Shown here in pieces: positions 33,326-45,900 of a stretch of 64,000 bases of DNA. Source of the stretch: Cyrtodaria siliqua (Eukaryota; Mollusca; Bivalvia; Adapedonta; Hiatellidae); assembly GCA_037043455.1 (NCBI GenBank), contig JAWPHD010010388.1:1-64000 (forward strand), read 5' to 3'. The translations under genes were made by a program, and so were the position numbers. Numbering within the stretch: the stretch's first letter is position 1; each line of letters begins with the position of its first letter. The notes beneath the pieces were generated by a model. The model did no database searches and had not been told where the DNA came from. It was given only the letters and a program-made list of their open reading frames with translations.

Positions 33326-34239
33326 ATAGGTATCTCCGATAAGAGTGGTTTGAAATGACAATTCCGGCACAACAAGTGATTTTTTTAATTTAAATTGCTA
33401 TTTCAGGACAGTGACGAGAAGTTGTGTTATGCACATAATGTTATTTATTTTGTGAATTAGTTTACTTCGGATTTTACACTAATGTATCTATTTTCCTGTT
33501 ATTGTTCAGATTCGGAATTCTATATAGGACAGATAATGGTGTAATTTGCATGATATATATTCAATAGTGTTACATTGTATGTCTTGTATTATTGCAAATT
33601 AATAATTAATAAGCATTACTACAGTATTACATTTTAGCTTATTTTACCCGACATTTGTCAATGTCGTTATCGAAACTGTTTGATTCCATGACAAGTCCAT
33701 CGATATTGTGGAGAATATCAATTTTGATATTTTATGTATTTGATATTTTAAATTCTCCTTTAATGCTATCCGGCAAGTATCCCTGTAATGATGGAATTTG
33801 ACCAACTTCATTTTCAAGTCGACGATTCGCCATTTTTATGAAACTGTCATATATCTGTTGGATAATTGTATCCGAGTTGCTTTTAGAAAATCCAGATATT
33901 ATAATACTTCTTTATTTTATTTTAGAGTGACTATTTTGTTTCTTCTGTTTTGAAAGATATAGTCTATAAAATAGTGCAATTTAATGCATTTCAGTATAGA
34001 CTTAGTGTGGGAGTTGACTTTAAATATGTTTCCGATTTTTATGCTTGACTATATTTCTGCCTTAAAGTTTCATTTATTATTTTCCTAACACAGTGTAGTA
34101 CACACAGTTTTACAACTTGTCACAGTCAACAATCGACAGTAGAGTGACATTGACATACTTTTGTTTCAGTTGCGAAACATTATATAGCCTGTTTCAAGGT
34201 TTCGGAAAATGTCAGAGACATTTCACAGAGAGGGGAATG
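33326..34239. other. No gene recognised
   Basis: AT-rich, with no motif or repeat that I can match elsewhere in the window. Confidence 0.4.
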
Positions 34240-34814
34240 TGTAACCAGGTTATTTATATATGTATTGTAAATGTATGGATCTTAAGATCGTACATATATT
34301 TTGTGTACCTGTTCTGTTTACCTGTGATCTGTATTTTCATGTGATTGTCATGTGACGTAGATGTTACTATATATATAGTTGTATGAGTGGTTCCACGACG
34401 TGTTGTATGTAAGCTATGTATTTAGGTTGGGGATCCATCACCCTACACGAGTAATTATGCACGTTACCATCGCATTCCCACCAATACAACTAACCAGCCT
34501 ATCATATATCTTTATCTTTCTTCTTGTCAGTCACTCCATTTGTTTTTGGCGGGTGCGGTTATAACACCGACCCTGAGTTCTTATTCGTCATAGAAGAGTA
34601 TCGTGTATATTGTATTGTCCTTATACAGACCAGTTATACAGCGATATACAACCTTATTATTCCGGTAAGGTTATTCCTATGCATTGTGCTAAATCCAATG
34701 CGTGGTTGCATTTTGAGAGTTTAATGGATATTTATTTAGCGCCGTGGATTTTTGTTTTTTATTTATTGTTGCAGGCCACGTTCGTATACCTTAATCTCTA
34801 CAACCCGGTTTACA
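34240..34814 (+). mobile_element. LTR-like repeat, copy 2
   Basis: Starts TGTAACCAGG and ends ACAACCCGGTTTACA. It matches 17852-18540 throughout. The flanks (GAATG before, TACAT after) do not form a duplication. Several 60-88 residue open frames cross it in different frames and are not conserved with copy 1. Confidence 0.5.
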
Positions 34815-35090
34815 TACATTTCACCAAATGCTGGGTGTGCCATATCATTTATAATTGCAAATTATTGGTCAATTAATCAGACCATATATTGAAATTACAT
34901 ATTCTAAAATTAAAACATAAACATACCATAATCTCTACAACCCGGTTTACATACATTTTACCAAATGCATTTTACAAAGCAGTACCTTTGAAAAAATGCT
35001 GGTTGTGCCAAATTATTTATAAAAAATATGGGTCATTTAATTAGACCATATATTGAAATTACATATACTAAAATTAAAAGATAAACAGTT
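34791..35090 (+). repeat. Tandem duplication downstream of the LTR-like repeat
   Basis: AATCTCTACAACCCGGTTTA, CATACATTT(C/T)ACCAAATGC and CAGACCATATATTGAAATTACATA-type sequence occur twice, with a spacing of about 135 bp. The second unit has a 34-bp extra segment (CATTTTACAAAGCAGTACC). The unit includes the end of the LTR-like repeat. Confidence 0.8.
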
Positions 35091-37099
35091 GTTTAATAAC
35101 TTTAAGCAATTAGGTTATACTGTGACAGTCATGTTTATAATATTCAATTTTCAGGCATAACTTATGTGTTTAAAAAATCAAATTTCAATTTCAGTTCCTT
35201 ACCCCAATTTCACTTGTCCGGCAGACGATACAATGTATAGGACTGTTAAACTGACAGACTACACACTCTTTACATACAAGTAAGCAGATAATCTTTCTTT
35301 GTTCGGTTTAAAAAGGGTAAGAAAGTATTCCACGTTATGTTTGGTGCATTTCACATTTCCACTTCGTTTTGTCGTAGTTTGCATAATCAAAAATACAAAA
35401 CATATAGGTTATGTTATTTTTGATGAACGATTAAAATAAGAAATATTCGTCCTGCGTAATGTGTACAGCATAATAATATAAAGGTAAACATATTTTATAT
35501 AAGTTCGTACTTGCTAGAATAATGGAAAATGAAGTTATGCATACTATCCATTAGAGTTTGCGTAGTTTGAATAATGTAAACAGATAAGGGGTAGATAAGG
35601 GGAATACACATTTTTTTTGCATTTTAAAACAAGTAAGGATATACTCTCCCTTAGTAGTGCGAATTAATAAAGAATAGTAGGAAAAGGTATTTTAGTGATA
35701 TGGTAGTTTGCATTTTGTTAACAAATATACTCTCGGTCAATGAAAACGTAACAGAAAAAAAAAAAGTTTAAAAAGTACGAATTTGAGGCAGTTTGGAGAA
35801 AATATGATCCATATAACGAGTCGACATTTAACATTTACTATGTGCATACATACCTGGATAAAGTGCATTCCAGATAGTTGTGTGAAATGCACGTGAATAT
35901 CCGTGTTTTTTCAGTAACATCGTACAAAGAAATCATTTTCTCGGAAACAATCATTGGAAAATACTGTCAAAGGCAAACAATAAAAATGGCCAGTAAAATC
36001 TATTGGAATTGATTAAGAGACAGATTAATGCAGGTTGCAATTTAGTGAAACAGTTTATGAGTGTGTTTATTAAACAATGTTAAATGACAATATAAATTAG
36101 TAACTGCTTGTCATAAAAGCCTGCCAATAAACATGTAAGAAAAATTGGGTATCAAAATAAAATTAAATACTTAAAAGATACAAAAATAATGGTTCAGAAT
36201 TGTTATTCTAAATCGTTTTCGAATAATCACAATAGCATAAACATATGGAGTTACTATTGCTTTTCATTGATCGTTAGTAAATATGTCTTCATATCAGTTG
36301 CTAACATGTGACAATAGTCTAAATTTCCTCTAAATATATAACATAACACAAAATAACATAATGTTATTCAGCATTAAACCACAATAAAATAATTTATAGC
36401 CTAGCTATAAATATGAAAATACAAAAGTCTGTCTCTCCTTTTCATAGCGTTTTATATCCGTCATAAATATATAATACGTTTTACTAGGAGGAAGGAAAAC
36501 AACTATGTATGTTTTATATTAACAACACCATATCCATTCCAAGATAGGACTTTAAGACTTTCCTCCATTTGACTTCCTTAATTATTCACATATGCCTGAC
36601 CATTAATGAATAACTTTTCACTCACCATTCGCACATTGTTACATGTTTCTTCCTCACGTTTCATAGTATATATACATGTACATACATTTCATTAAGAATG
36701 GAGTGTAACAAAATATTGTATATTTTTCTGGCTTTTGAAGTAATGCTCTCATTGTATGTACGGTAAGCATTTGTCATATTTGAAACACATTAAAATTTAC
36801 CTCATATTGTTTTACTGAACCAAACAGCTAACGCACCAGTAGACAATACCTTTAATATCTGAATAATAACAATCAATACATCAAAACAAATTTCATTCTG
36901 AACGAGACAAATATCATGTCAATAACGACTGTAAATTTAAAAATATCATTCGAATCACCTGTCTCCAACGGTACCATTAAACGTATTTAATAATGGTGTG
37001 TTAGCTGCTTGGTTCAGTGTATATTAAATGAATTTATAGTTCATAGGATTAAACACATTTTCATACTAACGGACTGAGATGATGTATTTCTATGCCAAC
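35091..37099. other. No gene recognised
   Basis: About 2 kb of AT-rich DNA without open frames above 60 codons or recognisable repeats. Confidence 0.45.
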
Positions 37100-37192
37100 A
37101 CATCAACACCAATCCGACGGTCATTACAACAACACCAACACCAACCCGACGGTCATTACAACACAACCAACACCAACCCGTCTGTCATTACC
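37100..37192. repeat. Minisatellite, about 35-bp unit, three copies
   Basis: CACCAACCCGACGGTCATTA-type units separated by CAACACAACCAA runs. Confidence 0.8.
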
Positions 37193-37629
37193 GTAATTTG
37201 ACTGCCATTTTACTATAAAAAGAATTCAGCTGGAAAATAATATAATGTTGATTATGTTATACTTGATATTAACAGATTCTTTAGCATCATTAAAAGCAAC
37301 AGTATAAAAAGGAGTTGGTCACCGCATATTCTCTTACACTATGCGCCTTTGAAGATGACACACATGTTTAACTCCTATATTTGACTGAAAATATAAGAAA
37401 TAAAAATTGAAAGATATTAAACATTTTCATTATTGTTTTTAAATAAATTTAATCTTATTAACGACGCAATCTTTCAACACATACACAGACATTACTATAC
37501 TCATACGTCTATGTGCACCGTACAGCACCCTGAAGAATGTTTTACCGAAATTCAGTCTCATTAAAATCAAATCCTAACAACGCTTTGCTACTCTCCGCTA
37601 TAGGATCTGACAATACTGACGTCTGATCC

Positions 37630-37741
37630 ACCTTTTATCTTATCAACATCAATATTCATGAGAACATCAACTAAATTTAACCCTTTTATCTTATCTACAT
37701 GATCAACATCAATATTCATGAGAATATCAACTAAATTTAAC
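37630..37741. repeat. Tandem pair, about 58-bp unit
   Basis: CCTTTTATCTTATC, ATCAACATCAATATTCATGA and GAATATCAACTAAATTTAACC occur twice. Confidence 0.85.
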
Positions 37742-39340
37742 CAAAGAATTCGCGAGTTTCATATGCACTTTCAAATGATGTTCGAGTGAACTGAACAAAC
37801 GAAAATCAACATATTTTAACACATATAACCCCCAAAAAAGATAAAGTCACCGTGTGTTAATGCTGTGGTTTGCATGATAAATTCAAAGTAATGCACTAAA
37901 TGGCGTATTTTAAAGCAATAATACGAAGAAAAGTACACAGCAATCTTGGTTTTATTCAGCAAATATTCAATAATTGTTCGACAACGCGATGTTTTTGTGT
38001 TAATAAGCTAAACGTTACGGACATTGTCTCTTTCAAAATGTAAATATATTTTTAAGTCAACAGAATATTAAAGAAGTTTAAATTAAAACTCCTTTAGTGT
38101 ACACACACGTTGGAGTTATTTCGGCGTTTTCGTTCTAAAAAATAGTTTTGACATTAAAATATACTATAAAACTATCCCAGTATGTACGTGTATGATGCAT
38201 TCTACTATTTAAAAGCAAAAACAAATTATATTACAAAATGATTTGTTAAACGCAAACGAAGCAAGTTTGATATCAATTAAATTAACATGGTTTCCAACAT
38301 TGTGTCCTGATTTCAGATACAACCAATACGTTAATCATTTTCAACATTATACATATGTTATTTCCTGTTTTAAAAGTGATTGTACTATGTGACTGTGCAA
38401 TTACCATATTAGTATGCTGGTCTGGTTTGAGTCGATTCCAGGCATTTCAGGCATACTGCCTGGACGATCTAATCAGCTTAGCTAGGAGACCGAAGTATAG
38501 ATCCGGATCCGTATTGATGAAGCCATAATTTTTACATTTTTAAACACTCATTCATATCGTTTTAAGAAATCCTTTTTTTATATTTTTAATAATGCTATGG
38601 ATTAATAAAACCCATAGCTAAATACATAATTTATTTTAATACGAGATGCCCTGTGGTGTTGATAAATTGTTAATAACGACTTTGGAAAATATAAAAAATA
38701 TCTTAAATTTTGAATTAAGTAATATTTTCTAATTAAGTTACTTTATAAATTCGGACCCTGGTCCTGCATGAAACGAACAGCCATAGCCATTCGACTATTT
38801 CAGATAAGTTATCAAAAGGCAGACATAACTCAACTTTTGAACATCAATATTTGAGCTAAATTCTTAATATTTAAGACTAAAAATCTATAAACTGTATAAG
38901 TAAAGATAAAGTAGACACGTATTAATCATCATAAATAATAATAATAATAATGTCGTGATTTATGTTAACTTCAAGAAGTGTGTTTTCTTCTAAGAGGAAC
39001 ATAAAGATATATGTTGTAATCTAAACAGGTCTGACGTACAATGCTAGTAAGTGCTTTCGTAAGATAGTTAACACAACCACTCAATTCACTGTCCATTAAT
39101 ATCAGTTTGTAAAAAAAAAAACAGAAACACATGTAACACACATATCTTTGCAGTCACTCGAACATTTATATAATACAAACAATGTGATTGGTTAAAGGAG
39201 GATCAAATGATCAATTTAAGGTACTTTAATTTTCAATGAACTGTATCAATATCTACTTGCATCCGCCGTTCATAGAATGTGCAAAAAAACAACAGCAACC
39301 CGTATTTATTCTAACCATTTGTTTTAATAAATTAAGAAAA
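37742..39340. other. No gene recognised
   Basis: AT-rich; a short AATAATAAT run near 38935 only. Confidence 0.4.
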
Positions 39341-39344
39341 TGAG

Positions 39345-39480
39345 TTCTTCACCACCCTTTCAGTTGTTTTTTTGTCTCTTTCATTGTAGTTTCTAGTCCT
39401 TGTTTGCAGTACAGTGCGGACCTACGATGCCATTGCGTTCGGACGCTGTGGTTTCTATATGACCCTATATATTATTCTTA
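39345..39480 (+). mobile_element. Penelope-like 3' end copy P2
   Basis: CACCACCCTTTCAGTTG through CCTATATATTATTC, matching the last 135 bp of P3 immediately downstream. The two lie head to tail, as expected for Penelope-like terminal repeats. The last bases are diverged. Confidence 0.75.
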
Positions 39481-39506
39481 GGATTGTAATTATAGCAATT
39501 ATAAAG

Positions 39507-40075
39507 TTTGATGTCTACAATCAGTTATTACGCTTCACTTTTCACTTGTGCAATGACTGGACTACCTCTTGGGACTCTATGAGTGTCCCTACTGAAACCC
39601 CAACTAAGGGAGGTGGGTGCATGAGCTTTCGTCCCTCGGGTTTTCTGGTCGTACCCGAGATTGGTCTTCTCTTTAGCTGCAACTACTATGGTTGTTCAGT
39701 ACGATTCTGGATACATCCTGAGATGTTTATTATTTTGTATGTATATCTTTAGTTGGTTTCTCTGGATGTGGACTTTATTGTTAGAGATTTCCTTTTGATG
39801 GGATTTAGTTTTGTTTGCACTGTCTTGTCTATTTGGGCGCCGAAGACAGGATAATAGCGAGGATTGTGCGCATATAAAATCGATTCAAGCTAACCAGTAG
39901 GTCTTATTGCCTACTGACCGTTCCAAGTCGGTAACCCTGTCTTCACCACCCTTTCTGTTGTTTTTTGTCTCTTTCATTGTAGTTGCAAGTCCTTGTTTGC
40001 AGTACAGTGCGGACCTACGATGCCATTGCGTTCGGAGGCTGTGGTTTCTATAGGACCCTATATATCATTTTAAAT
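39507..40075 (+). mobile_element. Penelope-like element copy P3, 3' part
   Basis: It starts in the last codons of the reverse transcriptase (HFSLVQ frame shadow; the true frame reads YASLFTCAMTGLPLGTL to a TGA at about 39581). The full 3' UTR follows, with the double hairpin near 39893-39935 and the end CTATATATCATTTT. The open frame 39414-39752 across P2 and P3 is a shadow. Confidence 0.78.
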
Positions 40076-40904
40076 ACTTTTTATCTGCGTTCATCGGAAA
40101 ATAAATGCATTCAAATAGCAGTATTGTACAATGCAAAAGTGGTAATTAAATATATTAATTACAGTTACAAGTCCTAGAATAATACATATATTCTACATAA
40201 TATGTTATGAATAACAACGCATGAATGGTGAGACATTCGTTTTGTCTTACCTGCACTAAGTAATCTACTAGTATGTCATTGATAATTGTATAGTCTCCAA
40301 GCAAAATATTTTTTTCTCTGAATTCAACAATGTATACCTGTGAACTGGCAGCATACTTTCTTGTTTGAAAGTCCGTATGGATCCATCCTTAGAAATATCT
40401 CTGTCTGTCTGTCTGTCTGTCTGTCTGTATATCATTTCGTTCGTCCGTTCGTTAGTCTGTCTGACCATCCGTCCGATGTCCGTCTGCCCGTTATAATTGG
40501 TATAATTAATAAATTTATTTACATAAAATATTCACTTACAGAATACACAAATCCAGTTTTTCATCAATATCCAGTTTTTGAATTAAGTCGAAATAAAAGT
40601 ATCCAATTTTCCTTTAATTCAAATGTGCAAGTGTCTCTTTAATCTAAAATTTTAAGTGCCTCTTTAATCCAAAAAAGTTAATGTCTCTTTAGTTGTCCTT
40701 TTAGTCTAAATAACATTTTAATATGTTTGGTTCACTCCAAATATTCAAATTCACTGTTATTATGAATGAGCACAATATGTATTAAATCGTCCAACAATTA
40801 TATTTTCTAAAAGCTTCCAAATCTAAATTAAGTTTAATGAAGAATACTGAAATTGATCCACTTAACTGCTGGGTTAATCCCATAGTTCGTTTGTATACTG
40901 TCTT
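40076..40904. other. No gene; CTGT microsatellite
   Basis: Only a (CTGT)n run at 40401-40428 and related GTTCGTCCGTTCG sequence are notable; flanking open frames are made by the repeat. Confidence 0.5.
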
Positions 40905-41125
40905 AGACTGTGCCTGAGGCTTACCCACTAAAATCCTCCAATACAAATAGTCCACATCATCATAAATGTATTTGCATAAATAATTTCAGTACCCGATAAA
41001 CACATTTACATCTGTACTATTTTTAACTTTCTTCAAGGCCATATCATAAATAAACTTGCAATGCAACATGTACATACGGAGGCACATGCGACAATACATG
41101 TACACCTTCAGACATAGGTAACAAC
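40905..41125 (+). repeat. Dispersed repeat D, copy 1
   Basis: CTTCAAGGCCATATCA, GCAACATGTACA and CAATACATGTACACCTTCAGACATAGGTAA match 45595-45765. It lies just past the 3' side of the decayed gypsy pol, so an LTR or 3' UTR origin is possible but unproven. Confidence 0.65.
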
Positions 41126-41199
41126 TTCACCCTTAAAGAACAAAAAATATTCATGTAATAAAGCATTCTTTTGAACGGCATGTAATAAGCAATGCAATA

Positions 41200-42055
41200 A
41201 TTCGAATACTATTTCAATTGCAACACATATGTCAAAGCATATATTACAACATGCCATTGTTTCTTTTCAAAATCAACAAGTGTTAACAAATATATTGAAT
41301 TACAATCGTTAGAATGCACAAATATCTTAAACACGAGGCAATCTGCAATTAAATTATCTGTCCTTCTGACCTGTTTTATCTCAATTTCATACCCTTGCAA
41401 CATCAAACTCCACCTCATCAATCTTTGATTTTTGTTTTTGTCATTTTATTTTCTAATATGTGTGGATTGTGATCACTGAAGACAACTATTGGCGAAATGG
41501 ATGAAGTTAAATACACTTCAAAATGTTGCAATGCAAAATGAAAGACACTCTTTTTTAATAGTTATAATATTTTTTCGGATGCTCGTTAAACGTTTTCGAA
41601 AATTAACAAACTGGATGATCAACACCATTGTTGTCTTCTTGCATAAGTACTGTACCAGCAGCAATGTCGCTACATTCAAGTGTTAATTAAAATTGAAATT
41701 CAAAATTTAGAGTTGAAAGCACTGGTGCACTCATCAGAATAGCTTTTAATTTGTCAAATGACTATTGGCATTTTTCAGTTCAAACAGATGTATTTCTTTT
41801 ACTCAATAAAGTTGTCAAAGGTTCAGCAATGACTGTAAAGTTATGACAAAATCGTCTATAATGAGAAAACGCATGAGTTGCTTAAAAAAGTAGGTATAGG
41901 AAATTCAGAAATAACATTGACCTTAGCTTCAATAGGTTTAACATAGCTCTGTACCACTTCATGTCCTCAAAGTGTGACATTTGTCAAACAAATTCACTTC
42001 TGTTGAGGTTGACGATTAAATTCGCCTCAGTAAGTCGATCGATAAACTTCGAAAG
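41200..42055 (-). pseudogene. Ty3/gypsy pol remnant: end of reverse transcriptase through RNase H
   Basis: Minus strand with many stops and frameshifts. In order: ANLIVNLNRSEF (reverse transcriptase connection), SHYRRFCHNFTVIAEPLT, then PVLSTLNFEFQF and AAGTVLMQEDNNGVDHPV (start of RNase H), and MMRWSLMLQGYEIEIKQVRRTDNLIADCL at 41421-41320. The last is the end of a gypsy-type RNase H (in functional copies a Ser follows Leu). The palm with the YXDD active site is missing between this part and 42720, where Penelope-like copy P4 sits. Confidence 0.8.
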
Positions 42056-42718
42056 TTAAAGGGGTCTGACGTGTTTCCTGACCGCTTTACAAATTTAATC
42101 AGGAAGTTCGTCAGAAAAGGATATAACCCCTTGGTTTTACAGCGCACTGCATGTTTAGTGATTGACCCCTCTACAGTCAGTCATTACGCTTCACTTTTCA
42201 CTTGTGCGATGACTGGACTACCTCTTGGAAATCTATGATTGTACCTACTGAAACCCTAACTAAGGGAGGTGGGTGCATGAGCTTTCGTCCCTCGGGTTTT
42301 CTGGTCGTACCCTAGATTGGTCTTCTCTTTAGCTGCAACTACTATGGTTGTTCAGTACGATTCTGGATACATCTTGAGATGTTTATTATTTTGTATGTAT
42401 ATATTTAGTTGGTTTCTCTGGACGTGGACTTTATTGTTAGAGATTTCCTTTTGATGGGATTTAGTTTTGTTTACACTGTCTTGTCTATTTGGGCGCTGAA
42501 GACAGGATAATAGCGAGGATTGTGCGCATATAAAATCGATTCAAGCTAACCAGTAGGTCTTATTGCCTACTGACCTTCCAAGTCGGTAACCTTGTCTTCA
42601 CCATCCTTTCTGTTGTTTTTTGTCTCTTTCATTGTAGTTTCAAGTCCTTGTTTGCAGTACAGTGCGGACCTACGATGCCATTGCGTTCGGACGCTGTGGT
42701 TTCTATAGGACCCTATAT
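42056..42718 (+). mobile_element. Penelope-like element copy P4, inserted in gypsy pol
   Basis: Reverse transcriptase C-terminus (KLKGSDVFPDRFTNLIRKF, VRKGYNPLVLQRTACLVIDP, TGLPLGNL then TGA), then the 3' UTR with the double hairpin and the end CTATATATCATTTT at 42718. Gypsy pol resumes at once on both sides in the opposite orientation, so P4 is younger than the gypsy copy. About 150 codons of gypsy are missing at the junction. Confidence 0.85.
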
Positions 42719-42719
42719 A

Positions 42720-43130
42720 TCATTTTGCTCCTTCTGTGAGAGGAACTTGCCAGAATCCTTTTAAGAGATCACATTTTGTAACATATTTTGCATTTCCCAT
42801 TTTATCAATACAGTTACCAATACGTGGTTGAAAATGGATCAGTTTTTCTGACACTGTTGAATTTTCTATAGTCAGTACATATGCGGTATGTATTACCCGG
42901 TTTTGATACAAAACTACATGGTAAACTCCAATCACTTATACTTGGTTCAATGAAATCATTGTCAAATAAGTATTTAAATTCTTCTTTGAGATGTTGTTTT
43001 AGAGGGTCTCTTTTTGTGATTTCTCTAAACCAGGTTCATTTTTGTCAAACTGTTCATTCTCATTCTGTAATCCGTCACTGTAATTTTCAAGTGGGACAGA
43101 GCAAACTACATAAACTAAACGTGAAGAAAG
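42720..43130 (-). pseudogene. Ty3/gypsy reverse transcriptase remnant, N-terminal part
   Basis: Minus strand: KRDPLKQHLKEEFKYL, FIEPS, LPCSFVSKPG, then (42935-42720) CIDKMGNAKYVTKCDLLKGFWQVPLTEGAK. The block around KYVTKCDLLKGFWQVPL is the gypsy reverse transcriptase region with the first catalytic Asp (FDLLKG; here CDLLKG). Frames are broken several times. It joins P4 right after EGAK. Confidence 0.85.
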
Positions 43131-43164
43131 GCTATCTCTGTCAATGTATTATTTTAACATATTG

Positions 43165-43850
43165 AAATGACAAATATTGATATAAAAATCAAACAGAAAA
43201 AGCAGCAGCATTTAGGGACGACGGTCAACCATAAACACTCATACAGAAACAAAGAACACATTTAAAGATGAATAACATGCCAAATAAGACGTCACAAACA
43301 CAAAAGCGTTGATAATAGGGCGACCGCCTTGGAACGGTCAGTGGCAAAAAAGGCCGTTGGGAGTTTATACCAGGCTCTAGGGTGCACCAAACCTCACACT
43401 TACTCTACTGTCAACCCAAAAGGGGACAGTGTAAATAAAGAAAGTCCCACCATGAACTATTCCCTAACCAACAAGGAAGCATTTATAGGCAATATAAGTA
43501 AAAAACAAAGATGCTCGTGTATATATAAATACAAAGAAATAATAGACAAGAAAGCCACAAAGAAGGTACTCAATGACTTGGCAGAAGCCATATAAAATGC
43601 TAGGGAACCTCTTTTGATAAACGTTTAAACAAGTTTAACAAATATAGTATGAAAGTGATCATGACCAATAATCTTACGAAGTTTGTAAATCACGTCAACG
43701 TAAAAGACAGGTTGTGATAGTCCTTGTCGCAGAAGAGTTCTTAAATTACTTTTATATTTGGAAAAAAGATCAGGATTACGATAATAATGTTTTGCAAAGG
43801 TTTACGAAGTTTATGGCAACGGTAACCCTGATGGTGTAGCTTTTTAGTTT
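43165..43850 (-). mobile_element. Penelope-like element, second lineage
   Basis: The minus strand carries a reverse transcriptase C-terminal fragment (43850 to 43640: KLHHQGYRCHKLRKP, then after a frameshift KYKSNLRTLLRQGLSQPVFY and VDVIYKLRKIIGHDHF). A 3' UTR follows that differs from P1-P4 but keeps the double hairpin (43323-43365 on the plus strand: ACCGCCTTGGAACGGTCAGT, then GGCAAAAAAGGCC). The same UTR recurs alone at 46085-46345 and 59575-59870. The 88-residue plus-strand frame at 43329-43595 is an artefact of this UTR. Confidence 0.7.
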
Positions 43851-43920
43851 TACACAGTTGACGTTGCTTTCGCCTTCCAGGAGTATTGATAATATAATTT
43901 AAAACATGTATGGCAAGACT

Positions 43921-44200
43921 TTAATTATTGTGCAGCATACTTGTTGATATTTGTTCCATAAAATGACGCAACCTCTTGTTATATGTCGTATTGACGCCTA
44001 AGTGACCAGACATAGGAGTTTCATGGGCAAAACAGACAATTTCCTGACGATATGAACTAGGGACCACACTTTGGTAATTAACAGTCCATTTATCATCAGC
44101 GGGGACATCAGGTGGTCGACGGTTTTTCATCAGTATCCCAAGTTTACTAAAATAACAAACTCGGGCTTGTGAAGCTTCTTCACTAACTAACTATTATATA
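43921..44200 (-). pseudogene. Ty3/gypsy integrase N-terminal fragment
   Basis: Minus strand: EEASQARVCYFSKLGILMKN, RRPPDVPADDKW, VVPSSYRQEIVCFAHETPMS, GHLGVNTTYNKRLRHF. This is the linker and H-H half of the zinc-binding domain of gypsy-type integrase (H in FAHE and GHLG); the Cys pair and the catalytic core are missing. It lies 5' of the reverse transcriptase fragment, which is the wrong order for one intact element, so it is a rearranged or separate copy. Confidence 0.8.
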
Positions 44201-44329
44201 AGCTAGAAATCTCAGGATCTATATGCTGTTTACATATAAGCTGCGATCTTGATATTTTGTCATAATATTTGTCATTCAAACTAATAGAAGGAAAATGATC
44301 TTTCAATGGAATTATAGCATCAATTAAAT

Positions 44330-45025
44330 CCATGGCAGGTAACAAGAAGATAATATATAGAGACATAACTCAGAAATTATTCGAACCAACACTGCCATTA
44401 AATATCACACCATTCTTAAGGAAGTAAAGAATTTTACTCTATACTTAATAAAAATACAGAACTACCTTCTTCTAAACTTAAATGGGAACAAAATTATAAC
44501 ATGGAGCAAGAAACATGGAAGGAAATTTATATGGCACCTTTCAAATCAACCTCTAGTTCTACATTACAGTGGTTTCAACTTAGAAGTATCCATAGAATTT
44601 TACCTACAAGAAAATATTTGCCTACCATAAATGCAATAGATAGCCCTCTATGTCACACCTGTCACCAGGAAGAAACATTGGTCCATTTGTTATGGTCTTG
44701 TCCTGATACACAGAACTGTTTATATCAAGTAAACTATTGGTTATACACTAAAAATGTTTTAATTCCATTCACTGAGGAGTTATTTACTTTTAACATTGGA
44801 AATAATATGTGTACTGCTGATCTCAGAGTAATACTTGAAATCAAGTACTATATATTTTCTTCTAAACGCCTAAATACATCACTATCTATAGCAGCCTTCA
44901 AAAACATGCTTGTGTACTGTTATAAAACACTTAAAGAAATAGCCATTATGAACAACAATCTAGATAGAACCTTTCTATCAAAACTGGCAAAAATACAAAG
45001 ACATGTTCGAACCTTGCTAAACTAA
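44330..45025 (+). pseudogene. L1/Tx1-type LINE ORF2, C-terminal fragment
   Basis: Open frame 44501-45025 (174 residues). Less intact homology upstream from about 44330 (KKIIYRDITQKL, then PSSKLKWEQNYNM in other frames). The region LQWFQLRSIHRILPTRKYLPTINAIDSPLCHTC, then EETLVHLLWSCPDTQ has the C-x2-C...H-x4-C pattern and spacing of the C-terminal domain of L1-like LINE ORF2 proteins. An AT-rich 3' end follows; no poly-A tail or duplication was identified. The reverse transcriptase and endonuclease are absent: a 5'-truncated insertion. Confidence 0.75.
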
Positions 45026-45594
45026 ACTTATTACAAAATGAGTTTCTGTCAAATTATGTAATTCATTGTATAAAATATTCACCAAATAATGGGATAAAAG
45101 GTAATAATATCTGAATAAAAAGTGTTTACATAGGCCAGTTTAGCTGAACCAAGACCGCATCACTTTTGAAGTAGATATCATTGTAATCAATCTCATATGT
45201 TTCCTGTTGTGAGGGGCTGCATGGGGATTAACATACAGAGTAGGAAAACTTAGATCTTCACTATTCTTTTTTCTATTGTTTAACATGCTTAAATACTTCC
45301 TCATAATAATAAAACATATTAACTGCATCTATTGCAACATGTAGTATATAAAAAAAAAAAAAAATGTATGAGCCAAGTTAATGTCAGAAGTAAGATCATT
45401 CTCAATGTGTCTTGTTGCCATAGCTCGAGTAACTGCAAACGCCGGTTACAAATCAGGTATTTCCTATTCAACGGGATCAGGGGATTGATCCAAAGAAGAC
45501 TTGTCAGATACATATGGATTAACCACGACCGTATCTCCAACTAGGCCCTTGCCTATTAACAAATGGACACCTTCAAATGGCAAATAAGATTTTA
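45026..45594. other. No gene recognised
   Basis: A poly-A run at 45350-45363; nothing else supported. Confidence 0.4.
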
Positions 45595-45765
45595 TTCCCA
45601 CAGCCACAGTTTGCATACATAATTTGCACACCAGATAAACAAATTTACGCCTATACTATGTTTAATTGTCTTCAAGGCCAAATCAATAATAAACTTCAAT
45701 GCAACATGTACACATAGAGACACATGCAACAATACATGTACACCTTCAGACATAGGTAAAGCGAC
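45595..45765 (+). repeat. Dispersed repeat D, copy 2
   Basis: See copy 1 at 40905-41125. Ends ACACCTTCAGACATAGGTAA, just upstream of the lectin exon. Confidence 0.65.
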
Positions 45766-45900
45766 AATAAACACATTAAAACAAACGAGTTTTAAGAATG
45801 GTATGTCTTTATAGATAAATATTTATAATGAAATATCTACAAAACTTTAAGTACCAGTTAACTGTAAAGTAGTAATTGTGTTAATTATTTCCCTATAAAG

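Noticed and set aside
39414..39752. 112-codon open frame
   Set aside because: Runs across two Penelope-like ends in a frame different from the reverse transcriptase.
40401..40428. CRISPR-like short repeats
   Set aside because: Simple CTGT microsatellite with no spacers; no CRISPR array anywhere in the window.
43329..43595. 88-codon open frame starting MERSVAKKAVG
   Set aside because: Lies antisense in the second-lineage Penelope-like 3' UTR; not open in the two other copies.
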